Shown: positions 23,066-34,882 of the stretch, piece by piece
How the letters are laid out: every line of letters begins with the position of its first letter
How positions within the stretch are numbered: position 1 is the stretch's first letter
Notes under the pieces: generated by a model
What the model was told of the DNA's origin: nothing
What the model saw: the letters and a program-made list of their open reading frames with translations, nothing else
Database searches by the model: none
Program-made: the position numbers and the translations under genes
NCBI RefSeq assembly: GCF_001653235.2
Contig: NC_035793.1
Location: forward strand, 1,550,001 to 1,614,000
Direction of reading: 5' to 3'
Source of the DNA: Pochonia chlamydosporia 170
Lineage: Eukaryota > Ascomycota > Sordariomycetes > Hypocreales > Clavicipitaceae
DNA length: 64,000 bases

Positions 23066-23944
23066 TCACTTCCGTATACCCCCCTCATCCAGCTCAAAGA
23101 CCTCCCAACCCTCCGGCCTCACCACCTCAATCCCCCTCCCCTCACACCTCTCCCTCAAAAACCTCTCACTCACCGAAACATTATCAAAAACCCAAGGCAG
23201 CGCCTTCAACGGCCAATCCAGCGAAACCCAAAAATTATCCCAATGTATCGGAATAATCACCCTCGGCCCCAACACCTCCACCACATGCTCCCAATACCCA
23301 TCCCTAAACTCATCCGTCTGCCTCCCCAGCACGCCTATGCCCAAAAACACCGTCGACGCAGACACACCCAACTTCTTCAGCTTGCCGGGCTCAAAATTCG
23401 CACTAGGATGAATGTAGATTTTTTGGTCACCATGCTCAACTAAATACGTGTAGCATTTTCCGGTGCGAAACTCAGATACAGAGCACGGTAGGCGTACCGG
23501 TTTCGTGATTTCCCCCGGGTACCGATCCCCAGGGGAGTGAATGCCCTCTATGACTGTGATGCGGAAGGAGCCGAATGTGAATGCCTGGGGGTCCGTGTCT
23601 ACTACTAGAATTTGGTCGGAGGGTAGGTCGCGGCCCAGGGCGATCATTTGCGTGGACGTTGAGCCGATGAGTTTTGCGCCGGTTTGGTGGCATATGCTGG
23701 GGGAGTCAAGGGCGTGGTCGTAGTGGGAGTGGGCGACGAAGACGGCGCGGAGGTTTTTGTCGATTTGGGCTTTTTGGAGGCATGTTGTTATGAGGGCTTC
23801 GTTGGATGTGACTCTGCCGAGGAGGACGGGGATGTATGATGGGCGGGTGAAGAAGCCGTCTATGAGGATGGAGTCGGTACCGTCGTTGAGGGCGATGGTG
23901 GTGACGCCCATGAATGTGGCGCGGAGGGTGGGATTGGGATTCAT
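23066..23944 (-). CDS. Metallo-beta-lactamase-fold hydrolase
   Basis: Intronless, 292 aa, ATG at 23944. The zinc-site motif HxHxDH appears as HSHYDHALD near residue 72, followed by IHSPGD and, near the end, IPIHWDNFW that can supply the last histidine. The fold start is normal (ATFMGVTTIALNDGTDSILIDG). No signal peptide or membrane segment is seen. It resembles the UlaG/YtnP-like branch rather than glyoxalase II or beta-CASP nucleases. The substrate is unknown. The 3' third of the gene is strikingly C-rich on the + strand (third-position G on the coding strand is low). Confidence 0.8.
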   Translation of the reverse strand: MNPNPTLRATFMGVTTIALNDGTDSILIDGFFTRPSYIPVLLGRVTSNEALITTCLQKAQIDKNLRAVFVAHSHYDHALDSPSICHQTGAKLIGSTSTQMIALGRDLPSDQILVVDTDPQAFTFGSFRITVIEGIHSPGDRYPGEITKPVRLPCSVSEFRTGKCYTYLVEHGDQKIYIHPSANFEPGKLKKLGVSASTVFLGIGVLGRQTDEFRDGYWEHVVEVLGPRVIIPIHWDNFWVSLDWPLKALPWVFDNVSVSERFLRERCEGRGIEVVRPEGWEVFELDEGGIRK

Positions 23945-24303
23945 TTCGAGGTAAAAGTATTAATGATTGATAAGGAAGTTGGAGAGTTGCATTAGAGTGG
24001 GAAGTGATTGTGGTTTCATGGTGAAGGATTGGTGTTTCTTGACTATTGAGCCTCGGCTCTTGGATTAGGATGCGGCATCGTCATGTGTGGATGTGGAATA
24101 AAAAGAGTTGTTTTCCACACGCAAGGAGTTCATTATGGGTAGACCCGATGACAATTCGCGTTTTAGAGTGATACAGTTCTTGATGATTCTGTATTTTAAT
24201 GAGGCATTGGGTGAATTATCCATCTTGTAATTGGATGCCTCATGGCGAGCAGGATCACCAGCAACCAATACAACAATTCTTTATTTACAACACCTAAACA
24301 CAT
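23945..24303. other. Intergenic between MBL-fold and GH55 genes
   Basis: About 360 bp with the MBL gene promoter and GH55 3' UTR. Nothing else seen. Confidence 0.5.
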
Positions 24304-26858
24304 CTACGACTGGCTCGCAATATCTGCAACAAGCGTCTCCCACGATCCTCCATACCCATCACTCCCACCATTTCCAAACTGATTCCCGTTAGGCAACCTC
24401 ATAATCTGCGCAGCGTTCGGACCCGTCGTAAATCCATGCAAGTTCCCATTGCTCACGGTGTTCTGAATGTAATTCATAATACCCTGATTAACTCCCGTCA
24501 ATGACTGGAAATTCCAACTTCCAGCAGCGTAGTGATAAATCGCACTATTGCTACCTGTATAGTACTGCGCAAGACCCATCCGGCACACATTATCACCGCC
24601 ACCGCACCACGAGAAGTTAGGATCTGAAGCAATGGCGTTGAATGGCTGTCCTGGGAGAGGTGCGCCGTGGTTACCCTGGTTGTAGTTGGTTTCGCTCTGG
24701 AAGAGTGAGATGAAGACATTTGCGGCATTGTGCAGACTCAATTGGTAGAGCCAGTTGTGTTCTGAACCAAGACCTGCGATCCATGTTCCTGCGGTGGCCT
24801 CGATTAGAACACCACCCTTGACTGCGGCTCGGATACCCTTGCCACTGTTATCGGTAGGATGGTCCGCTACCCAGGACCAGAAGTTGTCGATGTAGGCTGA
24901 CGATCCGGCAGCAAGGTGTAAGCCGAGGTAGGCGGCTCGACAGTTGGATTCGCTGTTGCAGTTGATGGACGTATCGCGAGTGCCGCCGATGGTGTTGAGG
25001 GAGTTGAAGATGGCTACGTCTCCGGGGCTGTTGCCGGCCATGTTGATTCTGAGGAGGATGGCTCCAGGGAGGGCTTCGTTGACGGTGAAGCGAACGTCTT
25101 GAATACGCGCAACACCCTTTTGGCCGGGTGAGCTTCCGACTTGGACGACAGGAGTTGGGTTCGATTCGGATGAGAAGGCGCTTCCTGATCCTGAGATGGT
25201 GGACCATGCTTCTCCGTACAACTCGGTACCAGGGGGAATAGTAATGGTCGAGGTCACCTTGTAGACGCCAAAGGGCAGGTATGCAATCTTGCCCCGGCTG
25301 GCTGCTGTGTTGAGAGCTCCTTGTAGGGCTGAAGTATCGTCGACGGATCCATCTCCGTGTAAGTTGAAGCCTCCGTTCTGATTCACATCCTTCAGGTTGA
25401 TCACATCCGACACAGTCTTTCCTGCATACTGGGGCGCATTGATAACGGGGTACTTGCCGCCTGGAGCAAGGGCTGCTGGTCGTGAGACTGGCTTTGATGA
25501 TGGGTTACTCTGGTAGATGGGGTTGGCGCCGCGAGTGTTTCCATAGATGTAAGTACCAAGGCTTGTGACGCCGCCAACCTTGACGGTACCGCCGACTGTG
25601 ACCATGTTGGAGTTGGTGGTGTCCTTGGAGATGTTCTCGAGCATAAAGTTCGGGAAGCCGACTCGACTGGTGAAGAAATCACCCGAGTTGATGCTCTGTC
25701 CGTCGATGACAGCGATCCAAGGGTTGCCCGAGTTGAGGACAATACAGTTGCCAACAGTGTTGCATACTGGCGCAAAGATGCTGATTGTGAAGCCGCTATC
25801 GATCAAGATACCCGTTGTGCATTTATTGAATGTCATGCCTTTGACCTGGCCTTGTTGATGGCCTGGAGGATGTGTTAGTGCTGTTAAAGTTGCGTTGTGA
25901 TATGGAGAACGACGTACCGCTCCAGTGCAAACCAACATTACCAAAGTTGAAATGGACATCTGATACTGAAATAGTCGATCCTCCACCCATGACAAGACCT
26001 AGTGTGAGATGTCTGTTAGAAAATGGCCAATTTATTAAATTTGGCAGACGTACCTGTATGAGCGCCCTGAGGCATGTTGATCTGCACATTTACCTGCGAT
26101 GCATGTTAGATACATGTTTTCTTACTCAAAATTCTGTGAAAGCTTACCAAAGCGCAGTTTTGAGCAATAGCCCAGCTCAAGGCCGTGAAGCCTCCGCTCC
26201 CAGCGTTCGCCGTAGTGTCCAGGATGACGTTTTTGACTTCAACCCGTCAGTAGCTTCACTTACAATGTTAATCAGTTGAACTTACTCATAACGGAGAAAT
26301 GCGTCTCTCCGCCAGAGCCACCACATGGGTGATCGCCACCATCCCCCTGTCCGCCGACAATGAGATAGTTGCCATTGAACCCAGAGGACGCCTTGATCGT
26401 AGGTGGATTCGAAGCATCACCAATTATAACGGTATCTGTGTCCAAAAACAGCGTAGAAGAGAGAGTATAGGTTCCTACAAGCCATATTAGAACCAGCACG
26501 ACGCATATCTTTATACCCAAAACTCCGTACCAGGTGCTAGGTAAATGACACGAGGTTGACCAGCAAGCCAACAGTTATCTCGCTGTGCACCACTAGGTCC
26601 ATCTGAATAGAGTGCATTGATGAGACCCTGTGAGTCGCCAGAGTTGACACTCTTATAAACCGGGTAGGTGTAATTGGGCTGCCCAGCACCATTAACCAAA
26701 TTCGGGACATAACCTCGTACAGGGCCAGAAGTATGGTCCAGGTTTGGCAAAAACCATGATGACCCAGACTGTCTTGTGTCAAGCGTGGCAGACGGGAGAC
26801 ATGCCGCCAGGGATGGCAACAGCAGGGTTATGAAACCCGACAATGGCGAGGGTCTCAT
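24304..26858 (-). CDS. Secreted glucan beta-1,3-glucosidase / exo-glucanase, GH55
   Basis: Six exons on the minus strand: 26858-26531, 26474-26286, 26236-26148, 26093-26054, 25998-25918 and 25862-24304, giving 761 aa; introns of 56, 49, 54, 55 and 55 nt, all with CTAAC- or CTGAC-like branch sites. A signal peptide (PLSGFITLLLPSLAACLPS) leads into the first beta-helix (SVNSGDSQGLINALY, RVIYLAPGTYTLSSTL). The second helix restarts with the pectate-lyase-superfamily signature DVNQNGGFNLHGDGSVDDTS. The C-terminal half holds SEHNWLYQLSLHNAANVF, typical of GH55. The enzyme releases glucose or short chains from beta-1,3-glucan, in own-wall turnover or attack on other fungi. Length and exon-junction continuity match the family. 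Confidence 0.95.
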
Positions 26859-29641
26859 AGTGAGGATATGGTAAGGTTCACAACTCAGATGTCATTGCCC
26901 ATGAAGTAGCACTCTATTTTGAGGGCGGCAGTTGATGCTTTTGTAACCGGTTGATTATCTGATTAATATCCACTCCAAGGATCGGAGTTGGCGATGTAAT
27001 TCGTGGCATGACAAGGGTAGCATTTGCCCTGCCAAGCGGGTGTCTGACCACGCATGATGCCGAATATCCGGGTCCATAGTGTGTATTTCTATATAGTCGT
27101 GTTTGAAGGACCATGTGCCACGGTACTTGAACAATTCAGGCGGTTAGTGGAAAAATGCTGGATATATCCGCAACAATACCCTTAGTTAATTACATCGGCC
27201 CGAGTGATGGAGACGTCACCTTCCCCATCGAGCCATCGGGCGAGTTGCGCCCGCGAACCATGGACTCTGAGGAATCAACAAAGATGTTGTTGAACATCTC
27301 CGTGTCATCCGAATTTCCTTCTTGGGCCGAAAGTGAAGTTGCTTTGATTGGCTAGAGAGTTGCGGAAAGCCACATAGCTCGACTGAATCTCACGATATTT
27401 GGCGATGGTGTTGATGGACTCATCGATTCTGGGCGCAGATCGGGGAACCTCGGCTCTTGATGCTGGCTTACGCCCGCAGTAGGGACAATCTGCTATTCGA
27501 CAATTCGGGGTCGTAAGCCGAATTAATACCCTGTATAGAGGTCATTCGATCGTTTTTGCCCCAGAGCAGTCAGATTTGATGCATTTGCAGCTGCCGAGCT
27601 ATTGAAATGCACAGGCATAATGCCTGCAATCCCCATTATCTTGAGTCCGCCTTTTGATGCCTCACGTTTCAAGCACGACCAGGTTGGCGCTAAGATCTCA
27701 CACGAAGGTTGGCAATTCAAGTGAGGTTTATCGTTGGAGAGCTGGCTCTTGAGGGACTTCTATTTTGAGCTTGAGACACTGAGCGAATGTTCCTTCGCAA
27801 TCACAAAAACTGCTCAGTTTCACAGGCAGAGTTGACAGTTTTTGCACAAGGAGAAAGTAAGCAGTCATATGTGCCTTGTGAAAGAGCGGAAGTGCCTGCA
27901 TTGTGGCTGAGCTTATATTGGCAAGTTGGCAACCCCTGTACTACCAGTTGACGCCTCACGTCAGACCAGACAGCATACAAGGCAAGCAAGTGCTGAAAGA
28001 TGCCGACCTCAGCCAGGGTAGAAGTTGATAAGGCGCCCTTACAAACCAGTTGTTAATAGGCTGCCCAAATGGCAGTGTGCAAAAGCCGGAAGATGTATAG
28101 TGTCTGACTCTGCGGCACTTTTTCATAAACGGCCAATTCTGTTCTGACCATGATGCCGCGATGGACCCTGGATCTGCAGACAGCGGCAGTGGGCTGTCTG
28201 TCGGTTCTCTCAAGCTTATCTCGTCCTTGGCGATCGCCGAACATGACGATTAGCCATGGCCCTCAGTCGGTTGTCTCCACACCGTATAGATTACATCCGG
28301 TTGTTGAGAACCAGCATTCGTTTGGTTTCAATGGTAAATGATGAGATGCGGGGGAAGTTGATTCCTTTGCTGGTCAAAGATGCATAACAGAACAAAGTCG
28401 CTGCCCAAATGGCCAATGCGTTGAGTGTTCTAGTTGTGGTTGTGTGACCAGTTAGCCATTGCCAGATGTTTGGCGATAGTTGTTGGATGTCTTGGAGAGT
28501 TGATAAACAAGAACGCGAGGGAAGAACATGTAGCCGGATACTCTCCGACGGGCTGTCCCTGTGCCTTTGGCGGCATAGTGTTGGGCGAAGACTGATCCTG
28601 ATGTGCAAAATGTCGTATTCTATATTCCCTCAACACATGGCTGGGTGATTAGGCTCGAGATGTTCGATAGCAGCAGAAAAGGTCTCATCTTGTTGGTAAG
28701 CAGTGAAGCATAGTGGCACAGACAAAGAGGTATTGGTTATACGTTGTGGCAGAGGTGCATTGCATGTTCACTCTTGACAGCTTTAGAATGTTGTGTCTCA
28801 GTTTCGAATACGTCCATCCATGTCTGATCTGATTCTAAAGATGGCTCAGTAAGCATCCAGACGACCAACTTGCATAAGGTATGTCAAAGGAAGCAAAGTA
28901 CACTTGAAGTCGATGTGATGGTTCTCATGGCCAGCGTCTGTGCAAAAAGGGACATGCATGGACAAGCCTGGTACTTGAATTGCTTGGCATATTTGGCAGT
29001 GCTCCTGTGGCAGGTGCCCGTTGGTTGGTTGGTTGGCTCGCTCTTGCCCCAATTCGCACTCGGGTTGCGCCAGTTGCGCTCGCCTTCGGCCTTCGCGTGT
29101 CTGGCTCGCGGCCACGAATCGAAGGCTCGCCCTCACAACCTTCACAACCTTCTTACTCTCCCATCCACGCGGCCACTCGTTTTTGTCTGTGAGACACCCC
29201 CCAAAGCGACAAACCATCTCGAAGGATCAGGCCTTATCCAGCATGTACCCGCTGCCAACCTTACCACCAGCCAATCCGCTCAGCCACAAGATCCACGAAA
29301 ACACCCAGGCACAGACAGCTCCGTGACAGACGGAGAAGCAGCCATTGCAGTATGGAAGCTGACAGGGGTCTTATGTTTGTCTGGTATGCCGCGTTGCGAC
29401 GACATCGCGGCTGGGGGCCGAGCGAGCGAGGATGTTATGATGCGGTGCATTGAACGCAGAGATATAAGACGATGAGGATGCCTTCAATTGCCAGATACTT
29501 TATCCATCAGATCAGAACATCCACAACAATAACTCCATCGATAGCCTCGCCAAGATAAGCTTAAATTTCGACTTACACGGACTGGACAACATCGTCACCA
29601 CTTCTTCACAGCTGCAATATCAACCCAGAAACCTCATCACA
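26859..29641. other. Gene-poor 2.8-kb intergenic (divergent promoters)
   Basis: Separates divergent GH55 (-) and SYLF (+) genes, so both promoters lie here. Open frames up to 200 codons near 28.9-29.5 kb are Cys/Trp/Leu-rich with no domain and I reject them. A TTGG microsatellite (ttggttggttggttgg) lies near 29020. The region may also hold decayed sequence I cannot identify. Confidence 0.4.
29463..29467 (+). promoter_or_regulatory. Possible TATA box of the SYLF gene
   Basis: GATATAAGA at this position lies about 175 nt before the ATG at 29642 and could be the core promoter element. No other evidence. Confidence 0.3.
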
Positions 29642-30823
29642 ATGACTGCTTACAACGTCAACAACTATAATGCCGACAAGGCTACCCTTGATGAGCACAC
29701 CAGTCATGAGGAACAGCAACCTCCTGCTTATACCCCATCACACACTGGCCTCACCCCCAGCTCTACCTTTGATGCCAATGTGGCCGCTCCCGACTTCAAT
29801 GCTCCCGCCGGCCCTGCTCCTCAGAAGCCGAGCTCCTTTGGCCAAAAGTTCCACTCCATCACCAGCAAGGCTGGATGGCCCTTGAACAAGGCGGCCAATG
29901 TGATCGGTGCCGAGGGATGGTGGCCAACAAGCATGCAGAAGGAGTGCGGCAAGGCTGCTCGTATTCTTCACTCTTTTACCAGTATGTCATCGACTTTTGT
30001 TGAAAACTCTCAAACGGGGACATCTCTAATGCCCGACTCTGCAGGCCTTGGAGTTCCTCAGCCCCCCAAGGTTAATGGTCCTATGCACCCTACTGGCATT
30101 ACCAAGAAGTCAATGGTCAAGATCCCCGAAGCCGTCTTGAGAAACTGCGCTGGTCTCGCCATCTTCAACGTCATCCGTGCTGGTGCTTTCCACGGCTCTC
30201 TTGCTGCCGGCTCCGGTGTTGTCGTCGCTCGCCGCCCCGACGGTACCTGGTCTCCTCCTTCATCCTTTGTCGTTTCCACCGTTGGAGCCGGTTTCATGCT
30301 CGGTCTCGACATCTACGACTGCGTTTGCGTCCTCAACACCCCTGCCCAGGTCGATGCCTTCACCAACCCACGCGTCTCTCTTGGTGGTGATGCCTCGATT
30401 GCCATGGGTCCCATTGGCACTGGCGCCAGTGTTGACGCTGCCATCTCCAAGACTGCCCGCCCCATGTGGAGCTACATGAAGAGCCGTGGTCTTTGGGCTG
30501 GTGTTCAGATTGATGGAACTATCATTGTTAGCCGTGCTGATGCTAACTCCGTCTTCTACAATGAGCGAGGAATCTCTGCCAAGAAGATCCTTCGCGGCGA
30601 TGTCGCCTGGCCCATGGGTGCTAAGCCTCTCTTTGAGGTTCTCAAGGCTATTGAAGGCCGCCCCGACTTTGACCAGACTGTTGTTCAAGAGGTTGGCCGC
30701 ATGCCTTCTCCTGGTGATACTGTTCTCGATGAACAGCGCCAGCCCTCTGTTGCCGAGTACGAGCACAACCAGGATGAGTCTATCCTAGATGAGAAGGAGA
30801 GACTTAAGCGAGCTGGTTTCTAA
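29642..30823 (+). CDS. SYLF-domain protein (Ysc84/Lsb3-like actin and lipid binder)
   Basis: The frame is open for 393 codons, but GTATGT at 29982 and GCAG ending at 30044 bound a 63-nt intron whose removal keeps the frame and gives 372 aa (ILHSFTSLGVPQPP). Residues 1-70 are disordered and Pro-rich (PPAYTPSH). The SYLF domain covers roughly residues 80-330: GWWPTSMQKECGKAARIL, AVLRNCAGLAIFNVIRAG, GSGVVVARRPDGTWSPPS, GLDIYDCV, GPIGTGASVDAAISKTARPMWSY and IIVSRADANSVFYNERGISAKKIL. In yeast, SYLF proteins act at endocytic actin patches; here the SH3 domain of Ysc84/Lsb3 is absent, as in many mould paralogues. The tail is acidic. Confidence 0.9.
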   Translation: MTAYNVNNYNADKATLDEHTSHEEQQPPAYTPSHTGLTPSSTFDANVAAPDFNAPAGPAPQKPSSFGQKFHSITSKAGWPLNKAANVIGAEGWWPTSMQKECGKAARILHSFTSMSSTFVENSQTGTSLMPDSAGLGVPQPPKVNGPMHPTGITKKSMVKIPEAVLRNCAGLAIFNVIRAGAFHGSLAAGSGVVVARRPDGTWSPPSSFVVSTVGAGFMLGLDIYDCVCVLNTPAQVDAFTNPRVSLGGDASIAMGPIGTGASVDAAISKTARPMWSYMKSRGLWAGVQIDGTIIVSRADANSVFYNERGISAKKILRGDVAWPMGAKPLFEVLKAIEGRPDFDQTVVQEVGRMPSPGDTVLDEQRQPSVAEYEHNQDESILDEKERLKRAGF

Positions 30824-32493
30824 GTCAACGCCACTCCCTCTTTTGTTTATGCGCTTGCATCTACTGGAGTTAATTAGGCCCTGATTTCCCTGTTTGTTAA
30901 TTAGATGGTTTTCTTTTGTCGATAGCGAGATTTTATACGCCCACAAGTTTGCGATTTGTTATGGGAGACAATGTTTAGCTTAGCCCTCTTTTTAGACTTA
31001 CAATGGCTACTTCACTTTATTAACATTTTCTTAAGTCTTTGTCAAGTTTGATCTGATGTTCTGGTGTCTGATCGTCCCAGCAAATGTTATCGGTGTCACT
31101 TACTTCACAGAACAGCCAGCCAGTATTTCATCAAAGGCATATTCGCCGGTTGTCTAACGGTGTTAACTTTACACCAGAATTACGGTGTGTTCAGCAAGTG
31201 CCTCGAATTGATGGAGTAGGGTTGTTGCCCACTGCCATGTATGTAGGCTGGCAGCGCTTTGCGGAGGTTGGGACTAACTTGCGAGTCACTATTTGTTGCT
31301 GTGTAAATGATGGAAAGGAGATATTCTTGCCGTTCAGCACGAATCCACTAAGAGCTTTTCAACAAGCCAACACACAATACCTCGATGCCAAAGACGTCGT
31401 GATTCGTGCTTGCTCTTCTGATCTAACAGATGCGGAGACTTAATGTCCGAGTTTGGAGAATATCTGTTGTTTGCGAAGTCTGTTACAATTGGTCATCCAC
31501 TGCATGACGTAAGATTGGATTGTGTCCCATGTAGCCTGCTACGTCGGGGACCAAGACATTGGCGGATATGGTGATGACTAGTTGTGTTTGATCGGGATAT
31601 TTTTTGGCCCAAACTTGAGAACGGTAGGTAAATAAAGTTTCGGGTCTGAATATAGCAGTCATCGTGTTGCTGCTTCTATCTTTGACTTCTTATCAGCCTC
31701 TTCAGCACAATTGTGCCTCGTCCATCATATTTGTCTTCTTTTGCCACTAGCGACGGCATTAGTGGTGATTAGATTGACGCTTAGTATATGTTCTGGCTCC
31801 CTGCGATGCAAAGTCTACCTTCCAATGCAAAAGAGTCAGACATAGCAGGAATAAAGTAGGGTTCATGATTTGGTTGCAATATTTGCATGCAATGTGACCA
31901 GCCTCTATTTGTTAATCCGTCAACGATGAACCTTCACTCCTACTACCTGAAACATTCGCAAAAGAGACAGACTTAAAGAACTCGGAGTTTTATCAGAGCC
32001 GCTTCTGATGCTGTCTTTGCAATGTCCAGGGCCCATGGGCATGGCTTTGTTGTTGTTGCCTCTTTTCCGGCCGGCCGCTAATGCCAGGAATAGAAGGAAG
32101 CTGCCGCGTAAGTCGGTCTCTGCTGGCGAGAAGTTAGCATGAGTAACAATAATGAAACTGACTAGCATACGTAAATAGGAGAACAAACAATGCTAAGCAG
32201 GACGTGTGGTGGTGGAACTGTCAACGTGTTACCACCTAAAACCAAGATGAGACAGCAAAACTGCAAATGAACAAAGGCAGAGAAAGTCAAGTATGTACAG
32301 CTGGCCGCGAAGTGAAAGCTCATGATTACATAGAAGTACTTCGTTACTTGGGATTGTTGTCATTTAAGTGATAGGTTCCGACGACTTGAGATCAGATACC
32401 AAAACCTCTGCAACAGACAATCCCCAACATCGAACTCATCACAAAACAGAGCATCGCGAAAGCGAATGGAGTGAAACGGACAATAATATAACC
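30824..32493. other. Intergenic before the ankyrin genes
   Basis: Contains the SYLF 3' UTR and the promoter of the first ankyrin gene. One ATG-started frame of 119 codons (31084-31443) has no recognisable feature and was not called. Confidence 0.45.
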
Positions 32494-33054
32494 ATGGATA
32501 AATTGAATGACACCCCTGGTACCGATTCCCAACCCAAGGTTAAGCCGTCCTTCGTCGAAGAGTTCAGGCTATCCAGCTTTGACGCGAACAATAACCAAGA
32601 GCAACTCATACTTGAGGTAGAACGCCTGTTGAAGGATAAGGATATGGACGTCAATGACGTGGATGAGAATGGCATGGATGCGTTGATGTGGAGTATTGGA
32701 ACCGAGAGCATTGAGCTGGTTAACCTCCTTCTGAGGAAAGGAGCTGATCCTACTAGAGCTTGTAAATACGGATGGACAGCTGCTAGCATGGCCCTTGGAA
32801 TACAGTGCCAGGAAATTCTGGAAAGGCTGATCACGGCTGATAAGTCCAATCTTGAGTGGAAAAACGACGAGGGGCGAAGTCTATTATTACATGCCGTGTA
32901 TTTAAAGTACACATATGAGGCGGAGTTGTTATTGGAACATGGAGCCGATATATATTCCAAGGATAAGTATGGGAAGACAGCGTTTGACTTGGCAGAAGGA
33001 AATGAGAAGATGCTGAAACTTCTTAACAAGCATAAAGGGGACAAGGGAATCTGA
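32494..33054 (+). CDS. Small ankyrin-repeat protein (first of three)
   Basis: Intronless, 186 aa from the ATG at 32494, which sits in a strong context (aaccATGG); the frame is open further upstream but has no other ATG. Ankyrin repeats cover about residues 60-180: NGMDALMWSIGTESIELVNL and LLRKGADP, YGWTAASMALGIQCQEILERL, GRSLLLHAVYLKYTYEAELLLEHGADI, YGKTAFDLAEGNEKMLKLL. The N-terminal 40 residues are polar. No enzymatic or targeting domain is present, so it is probably a protein-protein adaptor. It is followed on the same strand by two more ankyrin genes; its last repeat shares wording and DNA (GADIYS) with the third. Confidence 0.75.
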   Translation: MDKLNDTPGTDSQPKVKPSFVEEFRLSSFDANNNQEQLILEVERLLKDKDMDVNDVDENGMDALMWSIGTESIELVNLLLRKGADPTRACKYGWTAASMALGIQCQEILERLITADKSNLEWKNDEGRSLLLHAVYLKYTYEAELLLEHGADIYSKDKYGKTAFDLAEGNEKMLKLLNKHKGDKGI

Positions 33055-34882
33055 GGTATGCAGTGCCATTCGGATGATCTGGGTTGTTACAGTGCTAATT
33101 GCCCTCCAGCTTACTTCACCAACCAGCATCTGCTTCGGAGGGAGAAGCGTCACTGACTATGTCACCGCAAGCCCTGGTTGAAATCGCCACGAAAGGTGGA
33201 AGTTCTCGTCTCTGCGAACCGCCATTGTCGCAGCCCTTACACCATCTCACGATTGCTTTGTAACATCAATAGAAACAGACAGATTTTATTAGCAGCTTGT
33301 CCGTACCATTTACACTACATGATAAGGCACCATGTGAAGTATAGCATATCTCATACCTACCTTTGTCAATAGTTAGCACACACTTTCTATCGGAACACAG
33401 CCGTATAGCAGCTTCGTACTGAAATATAGAAGTTGTCTCCTGTGTAATTGTGTGCCATAAGCCCAGACTACGCATCAGTATTCTTTGAACTGTACCTCCC
33501 AATCGTGTAAATGGAACTTCTCATTGCGACAAGCTAAAGATCTAGACGGCTATGTGCACCGACAGCACATTATCTGCATTGGCCACAATAGCTGCGTGGG
33601 TTTAACCCTTCTTCCACTTCACTGCTCTCGTGTGTTTCCCCGAACTGTCAGATTAATACTTCAACTAAAAACGTGAGTCGGCGAGGTTCATAGAAGCTCG
33701 AAGCACGTTACTTTGGGCCCTTGGGGTGTTATGACTGCAACAATATTTCACAAGTGATGGCATCATCAAAATTGGCGAAGAGAGCATGCGTGGGACTAGT
33801 CTGGTTCGTTGGGAAACAAAGCTGTCAGTATCCTTCGGGGAGTAGGAGTTTTCAGCCACAAGCGTCGAGAAGCCTTGTTCACGCCAACAAAGGAGTTGAA
33901 GAAGGATTGAGTAAGGTCCATCGGGCCCGTGTCTCTTGTGTACCAACGGCCTGAACAACAAAATAAGAGAAAAGTTCCGCCGTAGACCGCGACGAGTACC
34001 TAAAAACACCGAGTGGTGCATGTCTGAACATGTGCAGTCTGTAACCCTGTTCACTGTGAGATGAAGCCTATCTTCCGATACAATAGAGGTAGGTTTAGCG
34101 GAAACATGGTGAATTCACGGTGTGGCCGAGAACAGCCCATTGTTGTCACAGATTCACATACGAATTGACTTTTATGGCCTGTGAACTTGTGGTGAAAATA
34201 GCTCTGCGACGCTTGGGATCAAACACTGCAAGGTAGGAGGAGCTTTTACGACTGTACTCTTCCTTTCGCCCACGCAATATGCGAGGGTTCAACCACTGTT
34301 CTAGTGTGGCTTTGGGTCAGCTTCGTCATTTCCTGACTGTCCATGACATCTTTTTAAAGCCTACAGAAGTGGCAGTGTCCTTGATTGTGGATGAGGCACA
34401 GACATGGCGTTTCTCTTTGTTCAGTGAACAACTTGGGGTGGTATAATGAATAGACCGCTGGTACTAAGCGGACCCGTTAGTTAGTGAGTTATAGGATGAA
34501 TAGTGTGGAACAAACAAGCGTAGATGTATAAAGAGGCAGGCCCCGAAGAAAAGGACGAAACGGGACGTATTGTGAGAGAACTTCTAAGTGAGGTGGACCT
34601 GAATAGTAGAAGCAGAGGCGCTTGGCTGAAAGAGAGCGAAGGGAACACGCACAATTACATTGAACGCATAAACACACTGGGCTAGGTAATATCAGAGAGT
34701 TCAAGGCTAGGGACATGGAATTTACTGCTCATTGTCTAATGGAATGGCATATTTAAGTGGCCAACTTGGCTCACATTAAGGCCAAGATTTTCAACTCCTC
34801 CAGCAACAAATCATTCTTTACACTCCACAACAGTAAACTTCAAAGCAACCAGCAACAATTCCAAGTCTAACCAACAGACACG
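33055..34882. other. Intergenic between ankyrin genes 1 and 2
   Basis: About 1.8 kb without protein-like open frames. A TATA-like tatttaag lies about 130 nt before the ATG at 34883, and the 100 nt before that ATG are CA-rich, like a 5' leader. Confidence 0.4.

Noticed and set aside
28870..29475. 201-codon open frame before the SYLF gene, with overlapping frames on both strands
   Set aside because: Overlapping frames on both strands in GC-rich sequence, no motif; considered chance.
31084..31443. ATG-started open frame of 119 codons after the SYLF gene
   Set aside because: No domain, odd composition and no splice or promoter support; likely chance.
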